This document shows, piece by piece, positions 13,101-25,224 of a DNA stretch of 64,000 bases (positions are counted from its first letter, which is position 1; each line of letters starts with the position of its first letter). A program made the position numbers and the translations under genes. The DNA is from Medicago truncatula (Eukaryota; Streptophyta; Magnoliopsida; Fabales; Fabaceae), in NCBI RefSeq assembly GCF_003473485.1, contig NC_053043.1, positions 12,038,001 through 12,102,000 on the forward strand. The letters are read 5' to 3'. The notes beneath the pieces were generated by a model. The model saw only the letters and a list, made by a program, of their open reading frames with translations. It had not been told where the DNA came from and did not search any database.

Positions 13101-16100
13101 AAACCTAAATAAAGAGAGGATTGATTCCCCCCATTAATTAAAATAAAGGAATTATAAGATTTATATATTGGGCCCAACCAATCTTTACAAAACCCACATG
13201 TAAGGTGAGGGGTGCCACTCTTTATAAATTCATTTCAAGCCTTACTTCTATTCCATGTGAGACTTGGTTTTTCCCGATACACCCCCTCACGCTCGCCATT
13301 ATTGGGCTTGGTATGTAGATATACATGGTGAGTGGCCCGATCGATAGGGGCTCTAATCCCATAGTAGGTTTTTATATTGGGTCTAACTCATTCTTACAAA
13401 ACCAGCTTGTAAGGTGACGGGTGCCACTTTTTATAAACTCATTTCAGGCCAAAATTTTATTTTATGTGGGACTTGGTTTTTTTTTTTCAATAGGAATAAA
13501 CTACAGGTGTAGAATAGTGGAACATCCATTCTGTCATATAACCATAAATCAAAAGAATGCCAAAATTAGACAATCTCAAAATATAAAGGATTTATACGGG
13601 CAACCTTAATCTTAAACAGCAATTATTAGAACTAAATACACAAGCAACTTGAAAGTAGTTTATCTCTACAAAAATGAAACTGCTACTGAAACAATGGAAT
13701 CATCTGCTAATTGAAAGCATACAAGGATGGTCTCAAATAGATAAATGAAAATTTATATAATTTAAATCAAGATAGAAAGATACTAACTTTTCTTTCCCAA
13801 AACGGCGTGCAAGCTCCTCAGACAAAGCTTGACCAGGTGGATCGCCATCAGTGGCAAGGATGATCCGGGATGCCTATCAATATAAACAGAGAAAGTAAAA
13901 TGAGAGATGTTGAATAAAGCTGTTTCCACCGGTACATAGAAAGGAGTGGAATAACAACCATTACAGACCTTCTTTAGTTCATCTTTGCAATTCCACAGAT
14001 ACTGATACTTCGTGTCCTAGCTTTACAGAATTAGAATTAAGACAAGAGCATCAGATTTTACTATTGCATAACAGATCACAGTAAATTCTTACAATGTGTA
14101 AGTGAAAAATAATAAAGTTTCAATAATTTGAATATATATATATATATAGCATCAGCATGTTGAGCATAAAAAAGACCTGTTCCAGAGGTGGCAACTCCTT
14201 TGAAGAGACTGATGGAGGTGCGCCGTCAGGAACACTGATACAATTTCGGAAGCCAGCTTCTTCCATTGCCAGCTTGTCCATTTCACCTTCAACCTAAAGT
14301 ACATAGTAGATATACTGATGAGAATAAAGAAAAACATCCACCTTATAATTTGCACAGAGGCAGAAGGCATACAATGATAACATCACTTTCTCCAACTATG
14401 TCATCCAATCCATAAAAGATCTTTTCAGTGTCTGCTTCCTGCAAAAATAATAATCATAATAATTATGAGGGGAAAACGGTGTAAAATAATTATAGAAACT
14501 GAAGATATTAAGAGTTAAGACAATATGCCATTGTCAACATAATGAAATCCTCGTGCAAAAATAATAATAATAATAATAATGAGGGGAAAACGGTGTAAAA
14601 TAATTATAAAAACTGAAGATATAAGAGTTAGGACAATATGCCATTGTCAACATATTGAAGTCCTCGTAAGAGAGTTGAAAGAGGAAATAAATGTGAAACT
14701 AGAATTATGAAGAGAATCTTTTGAATCATATGATCTTCTATCAAGTACAAATAAAATAGATATATAACTGCTAATTCATCTTCTTTTACAGTAATTAAAT
14801 ATCAAGTATTACTTTTAATGCTCAATTCAGTTACGTACAGCAACAGCAATTGTTTATACCTGCCAAAACTTTTTGTTGACGTCTCTGTACTTGCAACTAA
14901 TAAGCGCTCCATTACGACGATATGTGAATACAATAACAATCTGCAAAATAAATGTTGCGAAAAAATACCATTATAACACATGTGAGTCACTCATAAAGTA
15001 CTAGAGTGTGCATAAGATATAAGACACTAGCTGCATTAAGAAAATAAATATTGACATATAGCCCTTGGGTATATTTAAATTTTCCATGTATTATGTATCA
15101 TCTTTGTTAAATAGAAATCAGGGAAAATCAATGCCTGATTGATCGATAAAACAACATATTTTTTAAGTGACTACTAAATGGTCGAGTCCTTATTGTTTAA
15201 TATTGGAAATTCCGCCTTAATTGCAGTCCGCCCCTAGTCGCCTAAATTGTGACCTTGGGTTAGCCTTCGTTGCAGCCTCCAGCACCTTCATTGTGTTGGC
15301 TGAGGGGGTGGATTTAGTCCCACGTCGGATAGATAGTACTCTTGAGAAGAGTTTATAAAGAGGAGGCACTCCTCACCTTACAAGCCGGTTTTGTAAGGAT
15401 GAGTTAGGCCCAAAATTTCACATTTAATATTGTCTTTTTATCAGCTTGAGCGGTACAACTGATATCAGTCATTTACCAAACTAAAAATTCAAAATGACAC
15501 TCTACATGTATCTCAAATAAAGCTTAAATTTTAGTAGTTAAGTGCACCTGATCATCATATTTTCTCTGCATCACACCATTTCTCTGCAGAGTCTCCTTCG
15601 AAATCAAGCGCTCTGAAAAATATCCGACCAGCTGAAATAGGGCAAAGGAAGTTGTATTCACAACATTGCTTGAAAATGAACAAATAAATTATCAAATTTA
15701 CTACAAATAAAATTGAGACTATATATAAAGCAAGATATACTTAAGATATCAATTGTATTCACTAAATGCTTGTCTAAATTACTGTTTACAGAGATCAAAT
15801 GACCCAAAGATTTGAGTTTGTTATTTCAGTAATGCATGTTCAGTTCTACGTGTGTCGAAAACAAACAGGTCATGACTAAACACACAAGATTCTGATCAGC
15901 AAAAGTAACATAATAAAATATGATGGCTCTGCTTCCAAGACATAGATGAAAAACTTAAAGAGTTAGATTGTGAGACTATATTCATGCTTATTAGGCATCA
16001 ACAGTCAATTCTAATTGCTTACAAAAACAGTTGACAGATGTCTATGTAAGGAAAAGATGACAAATTTAAAGTAAAAGTACATATCATATAGCATAACAGA

Positions 16101-18858
16101 GGGAACCATAGAAGTTAAGAAATATCCATTGCTTATTCATAGATAAAACGGTGTATTATTAATTTAACTGTCTACAAGTACGGTGTATTATTAATTTAAT
16201 TGTCTACAAGTAACACTTGAAACATCTCTTAATCAAAAGTCCGTGCATATGTTATGTAACGTAGGTTTTCAAACTTAAAACCCAACTGTGAAATTCAAGA
16301 TTTGTGGTCTCTTTCAAAACATCTCTTAATCAAATTTTCATGCATACATTATGTAATGTAGGTTTTCAAACTTAAAATTCAATTGTGATTTTCAATATTC
16401 TTGGTCTCATTTAAAGTTACTCAATAGTTAAACATTAGTAAACTATTCTTAAGCATGCCAAAACGCAATTTGTCAAGGGAAGAAAGAATACTTTTACCAG
16501 GAAAAAATTTATAAAAATGCCAAAGGAAAATAACAAATTCAACTGCTTACATTTCAATAAAAAGTTTAACTTGTTCAAAAAATCAAATACTTATACACCA
16601 TCAGTGAGGAGGAGGAGTGTTAATCCCCTTGAAAAGGAACCTTTATTTCATGTAAAAGAGTCATGTATTTGGATATAATCGACAACATATAAGAAATACG
16701 ATAAGATATTGAGAAATCGACAACATATTTTTTCATGAACAATATCTTCCCCACAGAGCAATAGCAGAGCACATCCATAGTTCAAAGTTAAAAGCAGGGA
16801 CAAAATTTGGTACCGTAAAATCCATTACCTCATCACAAAGTGGTTCTAGTTGCAGGTCCTCCTCCTTAAGTTCTCTTTTTTTCTTAGTAGGTTTTAATTT
16901 TTTCATTGACTTAGAATATGAATTGCTATCAGCAAAGACCTACAACAGAAGGATGAAAATTCAACTGAATAACACTGAGACATCACATTGTATTTAGCAG
17001 GCATTGTGCAAAATTGTTTTAAAAAATAAAATATCTAACCTGGGTGCTGCCTTGCCAACCACACTTTCCGCGAAAACACACCCATGCAGCAGACCCCCTA
17101 AAGTCAAAATTTCAGTTAATAAAACAAAGTGGAACCACGATCTGCTGACAAATAGAATTAGGTAAGTCAACGAGAAAAGGATAAGTACCCGTCTGGTGCA
17201 ATGTAAATAGATAAGCTCTTTTCTAACGTGTCACCACCTTGGCACTAACAAAAAATAATATTAAAAGTTACGTACCAGAGTGAGTACAAAAAACATGTTT
17301 GAATTGCTTTGCAATGTATGAAATAGGACAGGATTGAATGCAACGAGACATATTCTAAAAGGTTGTTTGCAATAAATAAAAATAAAAATAATAATAATAA
17401 ATAATAAACACTCTTCAAACCAATTTTGGGGACTATATTTTGATAGCATAGTCTACTCCCTCAACTCAAATTAAAGTTTCCCCTTGAAACATACCAGTAG
17501 TCCAAATTTTCAAATAAAATCTATTCCAGACCAAACACAAGGGAGGAAAAGACATTTTTCTTTATCTTTGTATCAATAAATAAACTAAAGCATACTATAA
17601 TTTTTGTCTTCGTCTCAAAATTTTCAGACCAAAGCTTCTTTTTTTAAAATCATTCTTCTAAAGAAAAACACAAAAAAAAAAAAAAAGAAAAAAACTTCAA
17701 AATTGAGGACGGTTATTGTAGGAATGAGTATATACTTCATACTTCAAAACCACCAAAATATTTTGATTGAAGTTTGCACTTTGCAAACTTTTGAACCAAC
17801 TTCATCTTGTAAACTTACAAAACACAACCCTCCCCTTGCTTCCATTTCAGAATGAGTTTGAAAGCAAAGATTGGCAGGTCTCCCTCAGCAATCCAAACAC
17901 AAACTATGTTGCACAGGCACGGGTACGGTATGGTACGGGTACAACAAAAAAAAATACATGAATTTTGTTATATAACATGAAAGAGTTAAATTTTTCAATT
18001 CATAAAAAAAGTTTATAAAAGAGGAAAATTGAAGTGCCACGAGTACCGTACGCATTCCAGTACCGGGTATGTACCTGGTACGGGTACTTCACTGTTTTAC
18101 AAGTTGCCATGCTTAAGAGAACATAAAACAAGTGTTTTTTAATTTGTTATGGCACTAAGTTGATAGAACTGCAAAACTTTACAATGCATATGAACATGAA
18201 TTTAATTTTCATACACTCACCAAAATGATTATGATAAAAGTCAAATATTTCTAATAATCTGACGGTCATGCTTAATTATAATTAATAATGCAAAAACTAT
18301 TTACACTGACAATGTATATGATTTAATAATTCAAAAAGCATTCAACTTTGCAAAAAATAACAAAAAATAGAAACAGGGCAAAATTGAGAAACAAAAACCT
18401 TAGGACAAAGCAAATGATTGTTTTGACCAGGAACACAGATTCCAGTATCCATTCCAACAACTTCCAATTTCTTCTTTAAAATATCAAACTGGCTCTCCAT
18501 ACTATTCTCTTCCAAATGAACTATCCCAAAACAAAACAAAAAAAAAACATAGTCAAAAACAGAAATTCAGTAACATAATAGTAAACAATTAACGTTATTC
18601 TGTTCTAAAAATCTTACCTGGTCTAGGAACCTTAGCAGTTGAAACACCATGATACCCATTAGTTTTAAGCGGTAAAGGAGGAAACTTTGAAGCACGTTTA
18701 GAACAAAAAACAGTAAAAAAAGGTCTTTTAGGTTGAAAAAAACGCGTTTGAAGAAAAAGTGATTTTTGAAGGTTTGAAAAAGGGGTTGAATTGGAGAGGG
18801 TTTGAGTGTTCATAGTGGAGAATAATGGAACTACAGCGTGTGGATAACGAAAACGCAT
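7112..18858 (-). CDS. TWINKLE: Twinkle-type organellar DNA primase-helicase
   Basis: 21 coding exons in consistent phase: 18858-18618, 18520-18399, 17244-17189, 17097-17040, 16939-16829, 15631-15548, 14940-14860, 14438-14373, 14293-14177, 14016-13969, 13873-13788, 13036-12976, 12513-12331, 11535-11404, 10899-10838, 9842-9759, 8763-8632, 7854-7758, 7672-7538, 7446-7379 and 7151-7112; 687 residues. Residues 1-75 are Ser/Arg-rich and acid-poor, like an organelle transit peptide. A primase zinc motif (C119-x2-C122, C147-x4-C152) is kept. Toprim motifs are EGEMD (275-279) and DGD (337-339). The RecA-type helicase has Walker A GVPNSGKS (449-456), Walker B with D562 (GLVIDPYNE) and H604 in VAHPRQ. 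The family unwinds and primes organellar DNA, and the plant enzyme is dual-targeted. A second Met at residue 16 could also start it. Length fits the family (about 700). Confidence 0.95.
9040..9077. repeat. (ATAC)n microsatellite
   Basis: About nine near-perfect tetranucleotide units lie in a Twinkle intron (between the exons at 8763 and 9759). It is useful as a marker; no function is implied. Confidence 0.9.
10207..10702. mobile_element. Probable solo LTR split by a Stowaway MITE
   Basis: The segment starts TGTTGGAAAATAC and, after a nested MITE (10409-10690), ends TTCTTTTCA, giving canonical TG...CA LTR ends. The first ~200 bp contain 'tctctataaaaaccagcc', a promoter-like phrase typical of Copia-type LTRs. 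Both flanks are GATA-type microsatellite (gatagatag), so a 5-bp duplication cannot be read cleanly. No internal retrotransposon domain is adjacent, hence a solo LTR within the intron between the exons at 9842 and 10838. Confidence 0.5.
10409..10690. mobile_element. Stowaway (Tc1/mariner) MITE
   Basis: Terminal inverted repeats ctccctccggtcctttctat and the matching aaaggaccggagggag bracket 282 bp with a TA dinucleotide on each side (10407-10408, 10691-10692). The CTCCCTCCG terminus and TA target site are diagnostic of Stowaway MITEs. Confidence 0.88.
12049..12233. mobile_element. 185-bp Mutator-type MITE, same family as 26938-27118
   Basis: The terminal inverted repeat GAGAAATGATATTTGAACAA pairs with TTGTTCAAATAACATTGCTC. 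The family is assigned by the copy at 26938, which has a clean 9-bp target duplication; here the flanking duplication has decayed. It sits in the Twinkle intron between exons 12331-12513 and 11404-11535. Confidence 0.7.
13141..13490 (-). mobile_element. LTR-derived fragments, tandem pair
   Basis: Two similar ~110-bp stretches (around 13165-13275 and 13375-13485) contain, on the minus strand, 'cttacaagctggttttgtaa'-type text and 'tttataaa...ggcac' phrases that also occur on the plus strand at 15294-15425. They are inside Twinkle introns and look like pieces of one LTR or TRIM family. No coding part is present. Confidence 0.45.
14440..14667. repeat. ~112-bp intronic tandem duplication beginning at a splice acceptor
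   Basis: Two ~112-bp units (14440-14551 and 14552-14667) share ataataat, gaggggaaaacggtgt and caatatgccattgtcaacat. The first unit begins at the acceptor of the Twinkle exon at 14373-14438. In the second unit the corresponding minus-strand site reads tgcacg, so the AG is lost and it cannot serve as a duplicate acceptor. Confidence 0.75.
15294..15425 (+). mobile_element. LTR/TRIM-type fragment
   Basis: It begins TGTTGGCTGAGGGGGTGG and contains 'agtcccacgtcgg' and 'gagtttataaagaggaggca', phrases typical of short plant LTRs. It matches the inverted fragments at 13141-13490. Only one end is clear, so this is a remnant in a Twinkle intron. Confidence 0.45.
16221..16410. repeat. ~97-bp intronic tandem duplication
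   Basis: Two units starting aacatctcttaatcaaa (16221 and 16318) share gtaggttttcaaacttaaaa. A smaller 32-bp duplication (cggtgtattattaattta) lies just before, at about 16150-16210. Both are in the Twinkle intron between the exons at 15631 and 16829. Confidence 0.75.
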
Positions 18859-19304
18859 GTTCTGTGAAGAATGAAGAGTTTTTGTTTTTGGTGTTACAGT
18901 GAAGAGGGTTCCGTGAAAGGGTGCGTGTGAGGGTTGAATTGAAAGGGGGAAAGGGTTTTAGTTAAGGACAAAAACCTTGAGGGAAAAGATTGTAAGTTCT
19001 TCTTATTCTATGGTTTTGTATCAACCTAAATTGAGTAACGACCGTTGGATTAAGGAGATGTTGCCCCACTTTTTTTTAGAAATTTCAATATGTACCACTT
19101 TTTTTATTTTTTACTTTTTTTTTTGTTACACTTTTTTATTTTTTACTTTGATCTTAATAAAAATTTAGTTTTATTTTAGTCTCTTAATTTACAATATTAG
19201 ATATGTCAAAAAAAAAAAAAAAAATACAAATGTTAGATATTTTGGTTTATTCTGCTTTTTATGTCATTGGGTCAGCTTAAATTGTTTAAGATCCATATTT
19301 TAGT

Positions 19305-19965
19305 GTGTGGCTGAAGCACGTTCCGCTAAAGGTTTTGGTGTTTGTTTGGCGACTTCTTCGAAACAGATTGTCAACAAAAGACAATTTGATTCGCAGGAGG
19401 ATACTTCATCAGGAGGACAACGGTTGTGTTGGAAGCTGTGGCAACCCGGTGAGAGCGGTTCACTTCATTTTGGGTTGGGACATCTTTGGTGGCTTGTGAC
19501 ATCTCATTTATAAGTGGGTTGGTATCTCTTTCATCTCACCAGACTTGGTTACTTATCACTTTTCCACTTTGGCCATTTTGCGGGTCTACCGGCGTATACT
19601 CACATTTATCTTCAAGTAATTTGGCACTCTATTGTTTGGGTCATTTGGAAGGAGCGTAATAACAAAAATTTTAAGAACAAAGCTCAGCATTTGATTAAGT
19701 TATTAGATTATGTCAAGTTTATGTCTTTTTCTTGGTTAAAAGCAAAGCTGCTTTCTTCTACCTTCAGTTACAATGACTGGTGGCGGAACCCTTTATTATG
19801 TATGGGTATTAGGGAGTAGTTTTATCTTGGTTTCTTTTTGTTTGCTGCTGAGATTTATGGCAGCAGGTCGTTAACTTTGTATCCACTTTGAATGGTTTTT
19901 CTTGACACACCTTGTGTTAGATGAACCATTTTTTATTAATAATATTTCATTCTAACTTAAAAAAA
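19305..19965 (+). mobile_element. 5'-truncated L1-type LINE with TSD
   Basis: The plus strand encodes the C-terminal end of a LINE reverse transcriptase polyprotein in two frames: a zf-RVT-like region (WLKHVPLKVLVFVWRLLRNR near 19305-19366) and a tail with WKERNNKNFKNKAQHL and NDWWRNPLLCMGI (to about 19817). It ends in a short A-run. A 14-bp direct repeat atccatattttagt flanks it at 19291-19304 and 19966-19979. Frameshifts and loss of the 5' part make it dead. The tail matches the LINE at 26705-27381, so both belong to one family. Confidence 0.85.
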
Positions 19966-20170
19966 ATCCATATTTTAGTCTGAAGAGTACAAACATGAGA
20001 CACTTTAGCTTTTTAAGTTACAAATGATACCTTGGTAACTTAAGGGTGCAAAGTATCTAAGAGAACAAGACTACTAATTTAAAGGACGTCTGTAACTTTG
20101 AGACCAAATTAAAGAACTTACAAAATCTAAATCAAAATTAAATTTTAGGAGGTTTGATTTGCCTTTTTTA

Positions 20171-20536
20171 GGCCAAATACCTCCCCGGATCATTTAAGTT
20201 TCATGTTTGTTTCAGATAAATCCTTTAAGTTTCTAAGGTTTCAGATAAGTCTTTTAAATTTGAAGTTTGTTTCGGATAGATCCTTTAAGTTTCGAGTTTG
20301 TTTCAGATAGGTCCTTTCTATCAACCTCCGTTAAGCCAAAGTTGATTTCATAGAAAGGACCTATCTGAAACAAACTCGAAACTTAAAGGATCTATCTGAA
20401 ACCTTAGAAACTTAAAGGACCTATCCGAAACAAACTCGAAATTTAAAGGATTTATCTGAAACCTTATAAACTTAAAAGACATATCTGAAACAAACGTGAA
20501 ACTTAAAGGACCCAGAGAGGTATTTGGCATTTGGCC
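20171..20536. mobile_element. Foldback (hairpin) element with 9-bp TSD
   Basis: Two arms of about 155 and 185 bp (20171-20324 and 20353-20536) are inverted copies around a ~28-bp loop; each arm is itself made of repeats of a 'cctttaagttt...gtttcagata' unit. The ends are GGCCAAAT and ATTTGGCC. A 9-bp repeat ccttttttA flanks it at 20162-20170 and 20537-20545, matching Mutator-type target duplication. It has no coding capacity. If transcribed it would form a long hairpin. Confidence 0.75.
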
Positions 20537-21744
20537 CCTTTTTTATAGTTAAGGTTTAAGTTAAGGACAAAACCTTGAGAGAATTTTCTTATGTTAGTTC
20601 TATACTTTTTTTTATCAACCAAAAGTGAGAATGACACTTGGATCACAATATATTGGTCCAAGTTTTATTAAATTCTAGGGGGATTTGATTTGCATTTTTT
20701 ATAGTTAGATTTGATTTGCCATTTACGCAAAATAATCTTTAATTTAGACAATGCATGTTGATTCAGTTGATAAGAAGTTGATTCATCCACAAGATCGTGA
20801 TTTTAACTCACATTGTCAACATGAGTATCTCTTTGGTATGTTAACATTCACTGAATCGTAAGGTCTACCCTGACTCTGATGAGCTTTCGGAGTTCAACTC
20901 ACCTAAACTTTTTTATGAGGATTTAAGGATGTTATATTGAAGGTAACTTTTGTATTAAAAGAAAGTAACTTTATATTGAACTTTCAATTAGGTCCCTAAA
21001 TTTAAGGATTTTTTTGTTTAAAAATCTAATTTAAAATTGTTTGGTTCAAAATTCCATTGCTCAGAGTATTCAAAGATAAAAATAAGTAGTCGGACTGCAG
21101 TGATTGCTTCTGTCTCGGACTGCATTTCCAGTCAAATCTTGTTATAAGTGCTCAATTCAAGTTCCCATCAACAAGAGTAATGGACAGTAATATGAAACTA
21201 TACATGACACTTCTGTAATCTACATGACCAAAAATATACATGACACTAATGTTAGTTCCAAGTGGTGGGAATTTAATCCAGCCAAAGAGACTCTCATCAA
21301 ACATGATTGATTTCTGAAAACACTTGTTAAAGTGGTGAGGAGACCTTATTTTGGCCAAAGAGACTAATCTACCACAAGGCAGCTAATCACTATTCGATTG
21401 AATCCTCCCAGGAAAAGACATCCAAGTTTAGTTTCCGATGACTCTTTGAACATGATTGCGATGATTGCTTTCTAGAAGAGAAGACCTGATTATTTAAAAG
21501 AAAACAAATCAACTTTAACTAAAATGATAATAAGATTAACATATCCAATGTTTTCCTTAAACGAATAATGAATCAAACTACTCTCTAGCTAAAAGGCTGA
21601 TCTGATACATGATTCAGCTCGAAAGTGGTATTTCAATGCTAATTATACAACAACAATGAACTAACCTATTCCAAACAGAAAGCTCACTAATCACACATAA
21701 TTTACACTGAAAGCGCACCATGCAATAAACAAATACAAAACTGA

Positions 21745-21862
21745 GTGTGTTTGGAAATATGGTAAAGAGAGCTTAACGTGCGGTGAGTGTAAAGCTACTA
21801 GTTGTAGCTGCTTTTGGTTAGACGTTAGGCCGCACCGTGAAAACCGATGGTTCCAAACACAC
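21745..21862. mobile_element. Small MITE (118 bp)
   Basis: Perfect 12-bp terminal inverted repeats gtgtgtttggaa / ttccaaacacac bracket a short GC-richer interior. The superfamily was not determined because the flanks show no clear target duplication. Confidence 0.6.
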
Positions 21863-21909
21863 CATAATATCTACTAACAAGTTAAAAATAAACAGAAATA
21901 TGTCATCTT

Positions 21910-24859
21910 TCATCCGGTCCTTAAAGATGACTTTAGTTTTGGAACCTTGAAGTTCGAAGAGAACAGTTTGGGAGTCTCAGTGGTGGGAATAATTGGGCTT
22001 CCTTTCCTCTTCAAGCTTCTTTTCTCCTGGGCAACAATAACATTCATGGAAGGGAAAACAAATAAAATCATAAGAAACACGTTGATTTTAAAGTTATAAA
22101 AAGAATAAAAAATATCTTGGTGAATATTCATAGGAGGAAGGAACGGGAAATGGTAATGAAGAGTATCATTATCAACTACTAGAATATAAGATAGCGTTGA
22201 AGCTATTTCAAGATGGTCAGTATAATGCAACTCACTAATTCGGGAATAGGCATAGCTGACTATAACTATATCAGCTTGGTATGTGAATGTGAAATGCATT
22301 GAAAATAAAGCAGAATTTACCCCACAGGTAACAAGCACATGTTTATAAGCGTACCAAGTTTCAAATGAAAAGTATAAATCACAACAAAACATACAGAATA
22401 TAGATTTTAATCTTACTAAAATATAGCACAAATCTTAATCTTAAATAATAAACAAAAATAAATTGACGTGTTCAAAGTGAGTAATATTCATTGTAAACAA
22501 ACAAACAACATTTAATACAGAGAGCCCTGTGTTCGTTAGACTAAATACACAGGGTTTATGTCAAGACTATAACAGCTTGCTCTTGTGAAATTTCATCTCG
22601 AATAGTATGTGTTTTATTTTAGAAGCATGCAATTCTACAAACAACAGAATCCTGAGAAGAGTATCATTTAATATATTTAGTATGGAAGATAAGCAGATAG
22701 CAAAGAATGGGAGATGAGATACCTTTTCTGAGAAATTTGTGGATGTGGAAGCATGTTCATCAGGAGTAAACGAGTCTCTATCTTTTTTCAAGGTGTTGTT
22801 TCTTCTACTCCTGCTACTCTCAACTTTTCCAGAGTCACTAGTACTTGCTGTGCAACGATTTAAAAAGGGTTTAACGTGGCTGCTCTTCAACTTTCTTAAA
22901 GATTCCAATTCCGTTGAGAGTCCTGATATTTCCTTGTTTAATCTTTTTGTTTCCGCATCCATATCAGTCACTTTACTTTCTAACTCTGATATTCTACTAT
23001 CCTTTTTAATATTTTCAGACTGCATTTCTTCCATGCTAGAAACAAGTATGTTTATCTTCTCATTTGTCTTTTCTACTTCTTCTTGTTTACTTCTCAATTT
23101 CTTAGTGTAGTCAGTCTCCATTTTATTAAATTGATTCCACACAAAATTCTTTTCTTGCAAAAGCGCTAATAACTCAGAATCTTTTTCTGCAACAAGCTTC
23201 TCACATTCAGCTTTTACCCTGCTCAGTTCATCTTTGGTTTCATCAGGACACTTTTCTTTCTCTGCAATTTTGGAAGAAGACTTCTTCTTCCCACTACTTG
23301 AGGTTCCTTTCTTTCTCTTGTCAGTATCCTTCAATGCCGTCCCTTGGTCCTGTTATAATGTGACTTCTCAGCATAATGACAAATAGTAATGACTATAATG
23401 ACTAATGAAATGCATAATAAATATCAGAAAACATACTTCTCCATTCGAGGATTTTTGAGAAAGGTAATCAAACCCGGCTTTAAAATCCTCCAAATCATCC
23501 TTTGTACTCTCTGCAGTCAAAAGATAAGTGAATATGAAGCCAACAAAGCTATTTATAACAATATAACCTCAGCAAATAGTTTAAAAGCTGAAACGGAAAA
23601 CACTAAGACTTTGTTTGGCTCCACGTTGAATTTACTAATTTCGCATCCAAATGCCAATTTGGAAGTGATATTGAGAATCTAACTTTTCAAGCTTCAGCCC
23701 AAACGTACGTTCTAGGCTATCCAACGGTGAAAACAAACACTGGCTAAAAACTAAAAACCGATCAAACAATAAGGTATTTCACCACCAAAGCCAACTCTTA
23801 CAGTTATGTAGTTACTAACAATAGTGAAATGCAAATACCTACAAGTGTGCTACAACAGTCAGTGGTATGTCTTGAATAGAAGACCTATCAGTGGCCATTC
23901 CAAGATTGATAGGATAATTTCACTTTCTAAGCCAAGGTGAATCACTGACACAGACAACGGACACTGACACGTCGACACTGATAATAATTTGACATAATTT
24001 CACTAATAGTGAGACTCCGGCACACCTTCTATCATAAGTGTAGGTGCTACAGAGAAGGTAAATCTTACTGTAACTGGTCACATAAACCTATCTCAAACCA
24101 TTTAAAATAACAAACAATAATCACTACTATACTATTTTATAAAACAATCCAACAAGAATAAACAGGACTAAGAACAATACATTACGACCTGTTTTCTGCT
24201 GCTTCATAATGTTTTCCTAACTTTCTATACAAATATTCAAACCAATAAGGAACATAACATCAAATTAAGAATCAAACACCAAGAACAAAAACAACAAGAC
24301 AATTTCATCTTAAAAACATAAAAACACAAACTTTCTTTTCTATTAAGAAAAATCAAAGAGACCCATCAAAAAACAACCTATTTAAAAACCAACCAATTAA
24401 TAAAAAATATGAAAGAAAAAGGAACATACCCAAAACCCATTTCAAAATAGAAGCTTCTCTATGCTTAGAACCCATCATCAAATCAGCCTTGGCTTCTTCA
24501 AGCAACCGTTTCTTCTCTTCAAAAAGCAAAAACGTATTCATCTACAACACAATTTCAAAAACCTATTAAAAAAACCAATTTTTTTTTCAAAAAATAAAAT
24601 AAAATTTGAAAAACCCTAAAAGTGAAATTAATCAATTTACCTGAGAAATTTGATCCTTATAACGTTGAATATCAGAAGCCCAACGTTGATTCTGCAATTT
24701 TAAGCGATCTTGTAGAAAGTTCTGTTGATCAGCGAATGATTGAAGCTGCTTTTCCTGATTCTTCATCATCTGAACCAAAGTGCTGAATATTTTTTCCCAA
24801 TTTCCACGCTCTACAGATTCTACGGCATTTGAAGGATTTGGTTTCTTCGATTTACGCAT
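21910..24859 (-). CDS. Coiled-coil protein of unknown function
   Basis: Five exons in consistent phase: 24859-24641, 24541-24430, 23510-23437, 23349-22723 and 22026-21910, giving 382 residues. Residues 1-73 are basic then Gln-rich (KNQEKQLQSFADQQ). Residues 74-135 are charged helix. About 145-170 is a low-complexity Lys/Ser stretch (GTSSSGKKKSSSK). About 175-300 is heptad-like coiled coil (ISELESKVTDMDAETKRLNK). The tail has basic clusters (SRSRRNN, EKRSLKRKGSP) that could be nuclear localisation signals, and ends VPKLKSSLRTG. I do not recognise the family; a nuclear scaffold or chromatin-linked role is only a guess. Splice sites and open frames make it a believable intact gene. Its 3' end faces the LINE/foldback region. 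Confidence 0.8.
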
Positions 24860-25224
24860 CGCGTGATGCAGAATAGGAGAAGAAAATGAATAAGCGATTT
24901 TGTAATTCAGAAGAACTGAAGAAGAAGAAGCAGTGAAAATTTCAACGGTCGACTTTTGGCGTTTTCAGTGAGAAACTTTCGAAATTAAAAATGCTTTTTT
25001 TCTTGCTCTAAAAAAAACAAGTTACACCTAAATTTATTTAAAATTTTACAATAATACCAAAATTGTCATCTTTCTGTAAATTTTTAAAAACCCATTTTTT
25101 ATGATCATTCTGAACTCTTATCCCCTTTCATCCACAAATCACCATAGATGTGCAATCAATATTTGAATCAACATCTTTATTATTGATTTTCGATGAGTTT
25201 CTATTTGTTTATTGTTTGTTTTGG

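Noticed and set aside
22739-23110. 123-codon plus-strand open frame
   Set aside because: Antisense shadow of the large exon of the coiled-coil gene; leucine/serine-rich only because the sense strand is Glu/Lys-rich.
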